NCBI RefSeq assembly: GCF_001515525.1
Contig: NZ_BCNQ01000047.1
Span: forward strand, 1-35,222
From: Piscicoccus intestinalis NBRC 104926
GTDB taxonomy: Bacteria; Actinomycetota; Actinomycetes; Actinomycetales; Dermatophilaceae
DNA length: 35,222 nucleotides
Direction of reading: 5' to 3'
Position numbers and translations under genes: made by a program. The notes beneath the pieces were generated by a model. That model was not told the origin of the DNA, did not search any database, and saw nothing but the letters and a program-made list of their open reading frames with translations. Of the stretch, positions 7,974 through 15,313 are shown one piece after another; position 1 is the first letter of the stretch, and each line of letters begins with the position of its first letter.

Positions 7974-9275
7974 TCAGTCGAGGTTCGGGCGGCCGGTGAG
8001 GACGAAGTCGGACAGCAGCCGCACGTGATCGGCGACCTCGGCGGGCAGGTCGCGGCTGTCGAGGCAGCCGGTCCACACGCCGAAACGCGCCTCCCGCACG
8101 CCGTTCTCGGTGTGCCAGGCGGCGACCCAGCGCACGCCCTGCTGTTCGAGGGCGTAGACGGTCGTCGCGTCGTCGGGTGAGGACTCGGGGCGCAGCCCGA
8201 GCCGCGCGGCGCGGTCGCGGATCGCCTCGACCTGGGGAGCCGTCAGCGGCCCGACCAGCGCGTCGACCGCGAGTTCGCCGTTGCGGCGGTCGGCCGACCA
8301 CAGTCGCGGGGCGGTGCCTTCGCAGTCCTGCATGCTCACCTGCGTGACCTGCGCCGCCGCCTGGTACGGCAGGGTGGCGGGCCAGCGCAGCGCGTCGAAC
8401 ACCGGCTGGGCCGCCCGGGCCGGCTCCGGCCGCCCCTGCGCGGCCCCGAGCGCCCCGACGCACGAGGTGCACAGGAGGAGCACGACGACGGTCGTCACGA
8501 TCGGGCCGACGACCCCGCTGCCCCAGCGGCGCACTCGGTTGCGGGGGCCCACGTCGAACTGCCGCAGGGTGGCCAGCGCGGGCGCCGGCCGCTCGCTGCG
8601 CCGGCCGTCGATGCGGGGCCGCAGCAACAGGATCCGCCGCGCGAGATCCTTGGCCAACCGCGGCTCCTCGCACACGAGCACGGTGCCGTCGTTGACGTAG
8701 ATCGCCACCTGGGTGCCGCGCGCCTCGTACCACTCCCCGGAGGCCGAGCGGCGCAGCCGGTTCGCCCCGTCGACGGTGACGAGCGTGAGGGCGGCGAGCG
8801 ACAGACTCGAGGAGCCGGCGAGTCGCCGCACGAGCAGCTGCGGGCCATCCAGCTGCACGGTGTGCACCATGGTCGCGAACCAGGCCGTCGCGACCGCGAG
8901 GGCACCGACGTACGCGGCGACCCCGAGCATCGCGAACAGGTTTCCCCACCACTGCGACAGCGCGTAGACGCAGCCGAGGAGGCCGGGAAGACCGAGCAGG
9001 GCGATGCCGGTGAGCGCCAACCACGGGCGCACGAACGTCATGACCCACCCGGTGTCGGTGGTGCGCACCCCCCGGGTGAAGATCCGAGCGCCGCCCGGCG
9101 GGCCGTTGAGCAACTGCCGCGGGTTGGACAGCCGCGAGGCCGGCGGCCGCACGACGGGATTGCGGGGCGCGGGCGGTCGATGCCCGTGCGCCTGCCCCTG
9201 TTCGAGCGTCGTCCGGGTGCGGGAGCCGGTCGACTCGGCGCGCGGGTCGCTGCCGTGCTGTCGCGGTGACGGCAT
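7974..9275 (-). CDS. Membrane protein of unknown function
   Basis: A 433-residue protein I do not recognise. The first ~80 residues are Arg/Pro-rich and probably cytoplasmic. Two membrane helices follow at about 80-105 and 110-135. A cytoplasmic domain of ~130 residues comes next and looks like a PH-like fold (strands around QLLVRRLAGSSSLSLAALTL and GTQVAIYVNDGTVLVCEEP; inference). A third helix lies at about 255-280, before an external C-terminal domain with two cysteines (MQDCEGTA, WTGCLDS) that could form a disulfide. The start at ATG 9275 is supported by two tandem GAGGAGAG ribosome-binding sequences. It lies inside the inferred inverted segment. Confidence 0.7.
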   Translation of the reverse strand: MPSPRQHGSDPRAESTGSRTRTTLEQGQAHGHRPPAPRNPVVRPPASRLSNPRQLLNGPPGGARIFTRGVRTTDTGWVMTFVRPWLALTGIALLGLPGLLGCVYALSQWWGNLFAMLGVAAYVGALAVATAWFATMVHTVQLDGPQLLVRRLAGSSSLSLAALTLVTVDGANRLRRSASGEWYEARGTQVAIYVNDGTVLVCEEPRLAKDLARRILLLRPRIDGRRSERPAPALATLRQFDVGPRNRVRRWGSGVVGPIVTTVVVLLLCTSCVGALGAAQGRPEPARAAQPVFDALRWPATLPYQAAAQVTQVSMQDCEGTAPRLWSADRRNGELAVDALVGPLTAPQVEAIRDRAARLGLRPESSPDDATTVYALEQQGVRWVAAWHTENGVREARFGVWTGCLDSRDLPAEVADHVRLLSDFVLTGRPNLD

Positions 9276-9278
9276 GAC

Positions 9279-9298
9279 GACTCTCCTCGACTCTCCTC
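9279..9298 (-). promoter_or_regulatory. Duplicated Shine-Dalgarno sequence
   Basis: Two tandem copies of the 10-mer GAGGAGAGTC (minus strand) precede ATG 9275. The nearer GAGGAGAG sits 5 nt from the ATG. The duplication gives two overlapping ribosome landing sites and fixes this start. Confidence 0.6.
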
Positions 9299-9472
9299 GA
9301 ATGCGACCCGGTCTGCGATGCCAAGCATGGCAGCACGCGGTCCCGCAGGGAACCGCGACCGGGGTGTCGATCCGCTCTCGCTGCGCCCCGCAGTTGCCCT
9401 GTCCGGCAGCGGAATTGCCGGGTCGCCGCGGCCACGTGGTCGGCGGCCGCGCGCGCCGCCGACCGTACTAGG

Positions 9473-9501
9473 TTGACAGACTGACTAATAAGGCTCACTA
9501 T
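9473..9501 (+). promoter_or_regulatory. padR-1 promoter, leaderless
   Basis: TTGACA (9473-9478), a 17-bp spacer, then CACTAT (9496-9501). The expected transcription start falls at or next to ATG 9508, and no ribosome-binding site is present. The surrounding AT-rich stretch is also the likely PadR autorepression site. Confidence 0.65.
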
Positions 9502-9507
9502 CTAGGT

Positions 9508-9864
9508 ATGGCGACTGAGCAGGAGTGGCCGAGCGACTGGATGCGCGGGGTGCTCGGTGCCGCGGTGCTGGCGGTACTCGCCCGCGGCCCCGCGCACGGC
9601 TACGCGATCGCCTCGGACCTGGCCGACACCGGCCTCGGCACGGTCAAGGGCGGCACGCTCTACCCCCTGCTCGGGCGGTTGGAGAGCGCCGGTCACGTGA
9701 GCGCGCGCTGGGAGCCGGGAGACGGTGGCCCGGGGCGCAAGGTCTACTCCCTCACCCCGGCCGGCCGCGACCATCTGCAGCATCAGGCGCGGCGGTGGGC
9801 CCGGTTCACCGACCTCACCCGCGGGCTCTTCGAGGGCTCGCCGACGACAGGAGACCCCGCATGA
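9508..9864 (+). CDS. PadR-family transcriptional regulator
   Basis: A 118-residue PadR repressor of the short type. The winged helix reads VLAVLARGPAHGYAIASDL, the recognition region is VKGGTLYPLLGRLESAGHVSA, and the wing is GPGRKVYSLTPAGRDHL. ATG 9508 lies 6 nt after a -10 box. The stop overlaps the start of the next gene (ATGA), a coupled pair typical of PadR regulators with a HAAS-domain membrane protein. Such pairs usually respond to envelope or compound stress; the signal here is unknown. Confidence 0.9.
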   Translation: MATEQEWPSDWMRGVLGAAVLAVLARGPAHGYAIASDLADTGLGTVKGGTLYPLLGRLESAGHVSARWEPGDGGPGRKVYSLTPAGRDHLQHQARRWARFTDLTRGLFEGSPTTGDPA

Positions 9865-10604
9865 TCCGCAAGCGTGGCAACGACCTGGCCGCGATGGCGC
9901 CGCACGCCGATCCGCGCTGGGTCGAGGAGTTCGTCGTCGAACAGCGCCTCCTCGGGGTGCCCGGGGATCGCATCGGCGACGCCCTGGCCACCGTCGAGGC
10001 GCACCTCGTCGACACCGGCGAGTCGGCGTCGCAGGCCCTCGGCCCGGCGGCGGCGTACGCCCGGGAGCTCGCGGCCGGCGAGGGCAGCGGCGAGCGCGGC
10101 ATCTCGCCCGCCGTGACCGTCTCCGCGGTGGCGGGGCTGGTCGGACTGATCCTGCTGCCGCGGGCCGTCACGGCCTGGCTGTCCGGCTCCGGGGTGCCGG
10201 TCAGCGTCGGTGACCTCGTCGGGCTGGCCTTCATCGCGGTGCTCACCGCCGTCGTGCTCGCGGCCGCCGACACCGTGCTGCGCGTCATCGTCGAGCGGCC
10301 GATGCTCGCCGTCCTCGCCGGCCCGGCGCTCGTCGTGGTGCTCGTCGTGGTCTTTCTCACCTGGCGCGCGCCGATCGCCGTGCTGCCGGTGCTGCCGGTG
10401 GTGCTCGTCGGGGTGGTCGCGCTCGTCGTCTCCACGGTCGTCTCGGCCCGCGCGTCGGCGCGGGAGCGCCCCGACCTGGTCGTCGACCCCACGGGCCGCT
10501 CCGCCGGGTCGGAGCGCGTCGCCCGCCTCCTCAGCGTCTGGTTGATGCCGGGCCTGACCGTGCTCATGTGCCTGCTGGCCGCGGTCACGTGGGCGCTCGC
10601 CTGA
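9861..10604 (+). CDS. HAAS-domain membrane protein paired with PadR
   Basis: A 247-residue protein translationally coupled to padR-1 (ATG 9861 inside the padR stop). The N-terminal ~75 residues form a HAAS-like helical domain (WVEEFVVEQRLLGVPGDRIG, then VEAHLVDTGESASQALG), the module that accompanies PadR regulators. About five hydrophobic helices follow, with charged loops at about 140 and 205-220. The segment 155-200 is an almost unbroken run of Val/Leu/Pro. It probably transmits or sets the state that PadR senses; this is inferred from family context only. The frame is intact. Confidence 0.75.
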   Translation: MIRKRGNDLAAMAPHADPRWVEEFVVEQRLLGVPGDRIGDALATVEAHLVDTGESASQALGPAAAYARELAAGEGSGERGISPAVTVSAVAGLVGLILLPRAVTAWLSGSGVPVSVGDLVGLAFIAVLTAVVLAAADTVLRVIVERPMLAVLAGPALVVVLVVVFLTWRAPIAVLPVLPVVLVGVVALVVSTVVSARASARERPDLVVDPTGRSAGSERVARLLSVWLMPGLTVLMCLLAAVTWALA

Positions 10605-10627
10605 GCCACGGCCCGGGCCGGGCGCGC

Positions 10628-11881
10628 TCAGCGCACGTCGTCGTCGTAGAGGTGACCCCGGAAGACCTTGTGCTGGGCGGCCTGGGCGACCGGCCGCAGC
10701 ACCATGAGGTCGACATTGAGGTGGGCCGGCGCGGTGGCGGCCCACACGACGCCGCGGGCGACGTCGTGCTCGTCGAGAGGCCGGTCGACGCCCTCGTAGG
10801 TCGCGGCCGCCTTGTCGCTGTCCCCGTCGAAGCGCACGAGATTGAACTCCGGCGTGGCGACCATGCCGGGCGCGATCTCGCAGACGCGGATCGGCTCCCC
10901 GGACAGCTCCAGCCGCAGCGTGCGGGTCAGCGCGGCCTCACCGTGCTTGGCGGCGCAGTAGCCGCCGCCCCCTTCGTAGTTCACGTCGGCGGCCGTCGAG
11001 GTGAGCATGATGATCTGGGCCGCGGGCGCCCGCCGCAGCAGCGGCAGCATCGCCTGCACGACCCGCAGCGAGCCGACGACGTTGAGCTCGAGCATCTTCT
11101 GCCAGTCCTCGACCTTGGCGTCGGCGACCGGGTCGAGGCCGAAGGCGCCCCCCGCGACGTGCACGAGCAGGTCGACCGGCCGGTCGAGCTCGTCGAGCCG
11201 GGCGACGAGGCCGTCGACGCTGCCCTGGTCGGTGACGTCGAGGGTGACCGCCACGCCGCCGATCTCGTCGGCGACCGCCTCGACGCGGTCGGTGCGCCGG
11301 GCCGCGCACACGACGGTCCAGCCCTGCTCGGCGAGCGCGCGGGCGCTCGCCTCGCCGATGCCCGAGGACGCGCCGGTGACGACGGCGACATTGCGCTGGT
11401 TGGTTCCCTCGATGACGTTCACGTGACTCCCTCCGCCGGGCCGATTGGTGGTCGCGCCCAGCGTGTCACGCGCCGGAGACGGTGGCGCGGCGGCGGTCGC
11501 CCCGAGGTCGCGCCGGCGGCGGCGCAGCCCGAGCCGCACGCCCAGCCCGACCCAGGAGGCGAGCACCACGGCCGCGACGAGCGCCAGCACCTGAGGGTTG
11601 AGTTCGGCCGGGTACATCGTGCCCTTGATGTAGGTGTCGATGAAGCCGGTTGGCTCCAGCCCGGGCTGCCCGGCCGAGCGCCGCGCCCACTGCTCGAGTT
11701 CGGTGAGGGGGCAGGTCCAGTGCCACGTCTCGATCCCGAAGCCCCAGCCCGCCGTCACGAGGTGCGGCACGAGCAGCCAGGGGCGCGACCAGGCCCAGAA
11801 ACCGCCTCCGATGAGAAAGGCGAGGAAGCCGAAGTGGGCCAGCATCGCGACGTTCGCGATGAACAGGTAGGCCCAGATCAT
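10628..11881 (-). CDS. DUF2784 membrane domain fused in frame to a short-chain dehydrogenase
   Basis: One open frame of 417 codons. Residues 1-~125 match DUF2784, a four-helix membrane family with FIDTYIKGTMYPAEL and WHWTCPLTELEQWA motifs. After an Arg-rich end and a Pro/Gly linker, residues ~154-417 are a classical SDR: VVTGASSGIGEASA (NAD(P)-binding TGxxxGIG), DVTDQGSVD, the VHVAGG variant of NNAG, the active-site TSTAAD serine and YCAAK (YxxxK). The SDR has its own likely start, GTG 11422, with GGAGGGA 5 nt upstream, so two proteins from one transcript are as likely as one fusion. The first start (ATG 11881) has TACGAT 6 nt upstream and looks leaderless. SDR substrate unknown. Confidence 0.7.
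   Translation of the reverse strand: MIWAYLFIANVAMLAHFGFLAFLIGGGFWAWSRPWLLVPHLVTAGWGFGIETWHWTCPLTELEQWARRSAGQPGLEPTGFIDTYIKGTMYPAELNPQVLALVAAVVLASWVGLGVRLGLRRRRRDLGATAAAPPSPARDTLGATTNRPGGGSHVNVIEGTNQRNVAVVTGASSGIGEASARALAEQGWTVVCAARRTDRVEAVADEIGGVAVTLDVTDQGSVDGLVARLDELDRPVDLLVHVAGGAFGLDPVADAKVEDWQKMLELNVVGSLRVVQAMLPLLRRAPAAQIIMLTSTAADVNYEGGGGYCAAKHGEAALTRTLRLELSGEPIRVCEIAPGMVATPEFNLVRFDGDSDKAAATYEGVDRPLDEHDVARGVVWAATAPAHLNVDLMVLRPVAQAAQHKVFRGHLYDDDVR
11420..11434 (-). promoter_or_regulatory. Internal ribosome-binding site and GTG start for the SDR
   Basis: GGAGGGA (minus strand, 11434-11428), then 5 nt, then GTG 11422-11420, which begins VNVIEGTNQRNVAVVTG. This spacing is optimal. It would give a free 264-residue SDR of normal family length from inside the longer open frame. 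Confidence 0.65.
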
Positions 11882-11887
11882 CGCCTC

Positions 11888-11893
11888 ATCGTA
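11888..11893 (-). promoter_or_regulatory. Candidate -10 box for the DUF2784-SDR gene (leaderless)
   Basis: TACGAT on the minus strand, then 6 nt (GAGGCG), then ATG 11881. It may read as a leaderless start, although GAGG could also serve as a weak ribosome-binding site. Confidence 0.45.
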
Positions 11894-11940
11894 GGGTCGC
11901 CGCCGCGGCAGCGCCTCGTGTCACCCGGCCCCGCGCTGAC

Positions 11941-11970
11941 GGCTCGGACCGGCTCGGACCGGCTCGGACC
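11941..11970. repeat. 10-bp tandem repeat, 3 units
   Basis: Three perfect copies of GGCTCGGACC in the gap between the DUF2784-SDR start and the permease 5' fragment. The rest of this 227-bp gap (11882-12108) should hold the original eut operon promoter. A possible -10, TACGTT, is at 12040-12045, but no matching -35 was seen. No cobalamin riboswitch signature was recognised. Confidence 0.8.
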
Positions 11971-12108
11971 AGGCGCAGGGCGGCGCAGAGCTGCGCCGGC
12001 CGGGAACACCGCCGTAACGGGACGGCAACGCGCGAAGCCTACGTTTCGGTGCATCGACCCGGGTCTGCCTCCGCGCCGCGGGTATGCGCCCTGCCGAGAG
12101 GAACCGTG

Positions 12109-12219
12109 ATGACCTCGCTGCACGACCCGCCCGAGACCGGCGTGAGCGCACCCGACGCCGCCACCGCGGCCTACCTCGACAAACGCACGTTGAAGAAGGG
12201 CGCCGCGGGCTGGCTCGTC
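12109..12219 (+). pseudogene. eat: Ethanolamine permease, detached N-terminal 37 codons
   Basis: ATG 12109 has GAGAGG 7 nt upstream and opens a frame that ends TAAYLDKRTLKKGAAGWLV. That is the conserved N-terminus of ethanolamine permeases, which normally continues directly into LLAGLGVSYVISGD. Here it runs instead into an unrelated SDRAHRSHG tail and stops at 12252. The missing continuation is at 6105-4771 on the minus strand. If the segment 6106-12219 is reverse-complemented, the two pieces join in the same direction and in frame at the GTC valine codon. The native ribosome-binding site, start and presumably promoter of the eut operon are therefore here, pointing away from eutBC. Confidence 0.85.
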
Positions 12220-12224
12220 GTGTC

Positions 12225-12255
12225 GGATCGGGCTCACCGATCCCACGGGTGAGCC
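12225..12255. terminator. Competing hairpins between the permease fragment and a small membrane gene
   Basis: Two mutually exclusive stems: GGATCGG/CCGATCC (12225-12231 with 12237-12243) and GGCTCACC/GGTGAGCC (12231-12238 with 12248-12255, 9-nt loop). It sits at the 3' end of the minus-strand gene 12265-12483 and could end that transcript. There is no T-run, so intrinsic termination is uncertain. Confidence 0.4.
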
Positions 12256-12264
12256 GCTTCGGGT

Positions 12265-12483
12265 TCAGCGCCCGGAGGCGGGGGTCCGATCCTGCGGCTG
12301 CATGCTGCGATCGGTGCCGCACTCGCGGCGGCCGACGAAGCCGACGCTCATCCACAGGATCGCGACGAGCAGGCCGCCGATGATGGCGTAGTTCTGGCGG
12401 ATGCCGTCGTCGATGACCGCGAAGCCGACCCCGAAACACATGGTGACGACGAGGGCGATGAAGCTGATCGTGCGCTTGTCCAT
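12265..12483 (-). CDS. Small two-helix membrane protein, unknown function
   Basis: A 72-residue protein: MDKRTISFIALVVTMCFGVG, helix 1 at about 6-24, a short polar turn (DDGIRQNY), helix 2 at about 33-50 (YAIIGGLLVAILWMSVGFVG), then a charged tail RRECGTDRS. The size and two clean helices support it as real. The ribosome-binding site is weak (GGTGA). I do not recognise a family. It lies just outside the right end of the inferred inversion. Confidence 0.55.
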   Translation of the reverse strand: MDKRTISFIALVVTMCFGVGFAVIDDGIRQNYAIIGGLLVAILWMSVGFVGRRECGTDRSMQPQDRTPASGR

Positions 12484-12556
12484 GCGGTCACCGTGCCAGC
12501 GGCGACGGCCCGGTACGCATGACGAATGTCATCGCTCGGGTGTCGTTTCGGTATCG

Positions 12557-13786
12557 CTACCCGAGCCCGTGGTCGCGCAGCCAGGAGACGGTGGCCTGCC
12601 GCCAGGTCTGGGTGCCGATGCTGCCGAGGGCGTGGTCGAAGGAGTGGTCGAGCGGATAGACCCGGATGAGGTGGCCGGGCACCTGGCGGCGCTCGAGCTC
12701 GGCGGCGAGGTCGTAGGCGCCCTGCGGCGGCACGAGGCTGTCGGCGGTGGGCACGGTGAGCAGCGTCGCAGGAGCCTGCGCCGTGAGGTGGGTCGAGGGG
12801 GTGATGGCGGTGTAGCGCTGCGGGTACTGCTGCGGCGGCCCGCCGAGGTACTGCTCGGTCATGGTGGTCGCGAGTTCGCTCGTCGCGGGGTTGGGGTTGT
12901 CGTGAAAGCCCACCGGGTCGGCGACCGGGTACAGGGCGCTGACGGCCGCGACGCGCGGCACCGAGCCGCCGCACACCGACTCCAGGGTGCCGGCGTTGGC
13001 GCGGTAGCCGACGTTCAGGGCGATGTTGCCGCCGGCGGAGTCACCGACGAGCCCCAGCCGCCCGGCATCCCCGCCGTACTGGGCGGCGTTGCCGGCGACC
13101 CAGCTCAGCGCGCAGCCCAGTTGGGGTTCGACCGCGTTCCACAGGTGCCGCTGCGGGCCCGACAGCGAGTAGTCGACGCTGGCGACGACAAAACCCTGGT
13201 CGGCGAGCCAGGACGCGTGCGCGGCGACCGTCTCGTCGGCACGGCCACCCATGATCCAGCCGCCGCCGTGGAGGTACACGACGACCGGAGCCGGGATGCT
13301 CGCCTGCGGGGGCCGCCAGATCGCGACGCGCAGGTCTTCGCCCTGATCCCGGGTGTAGACGACGTCGGCGTCGGGGGCGCGGGTGGCGGGCTCACCGAGG
13401 CCGACGAGTTGCAGGGGGTTCAGGTTCACGCCCTCGGCCTGCGCGGTGAGGAGCTGCCGGGTGGTGATGTACCCGCCTCCGAGGAGGGCCAGCACGGCGG
13501 TCACGGCGACGAGCGAGCGCAGCCAGTCGCGGCGGCGCCACCACAGCCACAGCGCGATGACCGCGACGACGAGGGCGACGAGCGTGAACCGGACGATCTG
13601 ACCGGCCTGCTGCAGGCCGCGCCAGCCGATCCTCGGCAGCTGCGGGTTCAGCGCGCCGACGATCAACGCGAGCAGCACCGCCGCGACCGCACCGACGAGC
13701 AGCACGACGGCCAGACCGGCCCAGCGCCGCGCCGGGGCACGAGATTCGCGGTCTCGGGTGGGCTCCGGCGTCGCCTGGTCGGACAC
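12557..13786 (-). CDS. Membrane-anchored alpha/beta hydrolase (HSL/BD-FAE type esterase)
   Basis: A 409-residue protein starting at GTG 13786 with AGGAGGAG just upstream. Three membrane helices (about 22-46, 66-84, 90-106) precede a catalytic domain. The oxyanion motif is HGGGW at 173-177, the nucleophile is S250 in GDSAGG, and the acid and base are probably the Asp of TADSLVPP (~350) and the His of YPLDHSFDH (~379). The lid region PSTHLTAQAPATLLTVPTAD resembles other carboxylesterases of the alpha/beta hydrolase-3 type. With three helices the catalytic domain probably faces outside. The substrate is likely an ester or peptide-ester; unknown. Confidence 0.85.
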   Translation of the reverse strand: MSDQATPEPTRDRESRAPARRWAGLAVVLLVGAVAAVLLALIVGALNPQLPRIGWRGLQQAGQIVRFTLVALVVAVIALWLWWRRRDWLRSLVAVTAVLALLGGGYITTRQLLTAQAEGVNLNPLQLVGLGEPATRAPDADVVYTRDQGEDLRVAIWRPPQASIPAPVVVYLHGGGWIMGGRADETVAAHASWLADQGFVVASVDYSLSGPQRHLWNAVEPQLGCALSWVAGNAAQYGGDAGRLGLVGDSAGGNIALNVGYRANAGTLESVCGGSVPRVAAVSALYPVADPVGFHDNPNPATSELATTMTEQYLGGPPQQYPQRYTAITPSTHLTAQAPATLLTVPTADSLVPPQGAYDLAAELERRQVPGHLIRVYPLDHSFDHALGSIGTQTWRQATVSWLRDHGLG

Positions 13787-13841
13787 GTCTCCTCCTGCTG
13801 CAGCGGGCGCTCCCCACTATGGCCGAACGTGGTGCGCGCGC

Positions 13842-13871
13842 GGCCTCAGATCACGGGGCCTCAAATCACGG
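13842..13871. repeat. 15-bp direct duplication at the rhomboid stop
   Basis: Two tandem copies of GGCCTCRRATCACGG (one base differs). The second contains the rhomboid stop codon, so the 3' end of the gene was duplicated just beyond its stop. Confidence 0.6.
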
Positions 13872-14469
13872 GACGGCGGACCACCCGATCGGCGCGGCCG
13901 AGCCGCAACCCGAGCAGCACGCCGGCGATCGCCCCGAACAGGTGCCCCTGCAAGGAGACCCCCGGCTGGAACGGCAGCACCCCGAAGACCATGCTCCCGT
14001 AGAGCGCGACGACGAGGAGGCCGATGAGCGCGGGCCCGAGGCGGCGGACGGCGAAGCCGTAGACGACGAGGAAGGCGGCCCAACCGTAGACGAGTCCGCT
14101 GGCGCCGATCGTGATGCTGAACGGCGGCGCGAGCAGCCACACGCCGAGGCCGCCGAGGAGGATGACTCCAAGGGTGACGGTCCACATGTGCCGGGTCGTC
14201 CACGCCAGGAGGGCGCCGAGCACGAGCAGCGCGGAGGTGTTGGCGATGAGGTGCGCGAAGCCGCCGTGCAGGAACGGGCTGAGCACGACGCCGGGCAGGC
14301 CCTCGAGGCTGCGCGGGCGGATGCCGAAGTAGTCGAGGTTGAGCGGCAGGATCCAGTCGATGATCTCGCTGGCCCACATGAGCGCGACGATGACGAGCAC
14401 CGGCACGACGCGGTGCAGCCAGGTGGGCAGGTTCGGTCGCTGGGCTCTCGCGCGTGGCACCGTCGTCAT
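13861..14469 (-). CDS. Rhomboid-family intramembrane serine protease
   Basis: A 202-residue protein with about six hydrophobic helices. Rhomboid signatures are HGGFAHLIANT (residues 68-78) in helix 2, the catalytic serine S124 in the GASG motif, and the partner histidine H176 in GHLFGAIAGVLLG. Both catalytic residues are present, so it is probably active. A CAGGCT hexamer lies 7 nt before ATG 14469 and no ribosome-binding site is seen, which suggests leaderless transcription. Gene order (hydrolase, then rhomboid, same strand, 74 bp apart) does not point to a substrate. Confidence 0.88.
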   Translation of the reverse strand: MTTVPRARAQRPNLPTWLHRVVPVLVIVALMWASEIIDWILPLNLDYFGIRPRSLEGLPGVVLSPFLHGGFAHLIANTSALLVLGALLAWTTRHMWTVTLGVILLGGLGVWLLAPPFSITIGASGLVYGWAAFLVVYGFAVRRLGPALIGLLVVALYGSMVFGVLPFQPGVSLQGHLFGAIAGVLLGLRLGRADRVVRRPVI

Positions 14470-14574
14470 GGTTCCCAGCCTGACAGCCGCACCTGGGGCG
14501 AGGCTGACGGTCGCATGGCGCGCGCATGCACGCCGTGCGACCGCCGGGCCCGCGATCCCCGAAACGTCCGGTTG

Positions 14575-14928
14575 TCAGTGCTTTTCGCAGGCGATCCCGT
14601 CGCGGTCGCGGTCGAGGCTGCGGGGCTGGGCGTTGTACAGCCGGGTGTTCACCGTGAAGTTGCGCACCGGCTTGGCCTTGCGCTTGCCGGCGGCCCGGTC
14701 GACCGCGCCGCGCTTGCCGACGCCGTGCTTGTAGACGCGGTTAAGCGCCGCGCAGTTCTTGAATCGGCGGAGCGCTGCGGTCGGCGCCGCCGTCGAGGTC
14801 GCGCCCGCCGCGCGCACGGCCACCTGCTGGGGCGCCTGCGCCGGCGCTGCCGCCGTCGCCGCGGGCAGGCCCGCCGGCACCATCGCGATCGCTGCCGTCA
14901 CGGCCAGAGCGGTGCGCTTGAAGTACAT
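14575..14928 (-). CDS. Secreted excalibur calcium-binding domain protein
   Basis: A 117-residue exported protein. The start is ATG 14928, with GGGGAGAA upstream. A signal peptide is clear: YFKRTALAVTAAIAMVPAGL, then Ala-rich to a probable AxA cleavage near residue 26. The C-terminal excalibur domain has FKNCAALNRVYKHGVG and ends with the calcium loop DRDRDGIACEKH; the two cysteines likely form a disulfide. Excalibur domains occur on actinobacterial surface proteins and nucleases, but no partner domain is present here. Upstream lies a 385-bp gap (14929-15313) holding repeat-family copy 2 and the next gene's leader. Confidence 0.85.
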   Translation of the reverse strand: MYFKRTALAVTAAIAMVPAGLPAATAAAPAQAPQQVAVRAAGATSTAAPTAALRRFKNCAALNRVYKHGVGKRGAVDRAAGKRKAKPVRNFTVNTRLYNAQPRSLDRDRDGIACEKH

Positions 14929-15084
14929 GTGGTTCTCCCCCTCGAACGTCCGACGCCGGGTGATCCGGCACCGGCGCCATTCGGCCCCTCGGACGAGGTG
15001 CTGAGGGCGCATCCGAGCGATCTGGGTCACCCGACCGACCCACTCCCGACGGTGGTTGGGGGGCTCAGGTGAACTGCGCAGCGG

Positions 15085-15194
15085 CGCAAACCGCCATATT
15101 GACGATCGCGATGCGCCGGGCCGACTAGGTCAAGCCTCTGACCAGCGATGATCCCGGCGGGGCTCACATCGCGATCGTCGTTGTGGCGATTTCC
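15085..15194 (-). repeat. Dispersed ~115-bp palindromic element, copy 2
   Basis: The inner part of the left arm, GACGATCGCGATG (15101-15113), is matched exactly as reverse complement at 15167-15179; the outer part (CCGCCATATT / TTGTGGCGAT) is imperfect. The core is degenerate: TGACCAGCG at 15139-15147, a minus-strand version of CCGCAGGTCA. The two arms match each other better than the arms of other copies. Confidence 0.65.
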
Positions 15195-15313
15195 CCGACG
15201 GTGACCCCGTCCCTGTCGGGCACACCGGGTCGATGAGTTCGGGCGGCGGGACGCGTCAGTAGTCGTGACAGCCCGGAAGCAGCCGGAGCGCTCGCCCGAC
15301 CGAGGAGAAGACC

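Noticed and set aside
6808-9498. A single 896-codon minus-strand open frame across the Rieske gene and beyond
   Set aside because: Only 6808-7833 resembles a protein family. The upstream part crosses a 10-bp tandem repeat and is antisense-frame noise over the real membrane-protein gene at 7974-9275.
11882-12108. Possible cobalamin riboswitch or other leader RNA upstream of the permease start
   Set aside because: EutBC need B12, so this was looked for, but no B12-box-like sequence or convincing conserved structure was seen by eye.
14938-15060. Possible c-di-AMP (ydaO-type) riboswitch upstream of the excalibur gene
   Set aside because: A GC-rich leader with paired segments is present, but conserved riboswitch words could not be matched; a covariance search would be needed.
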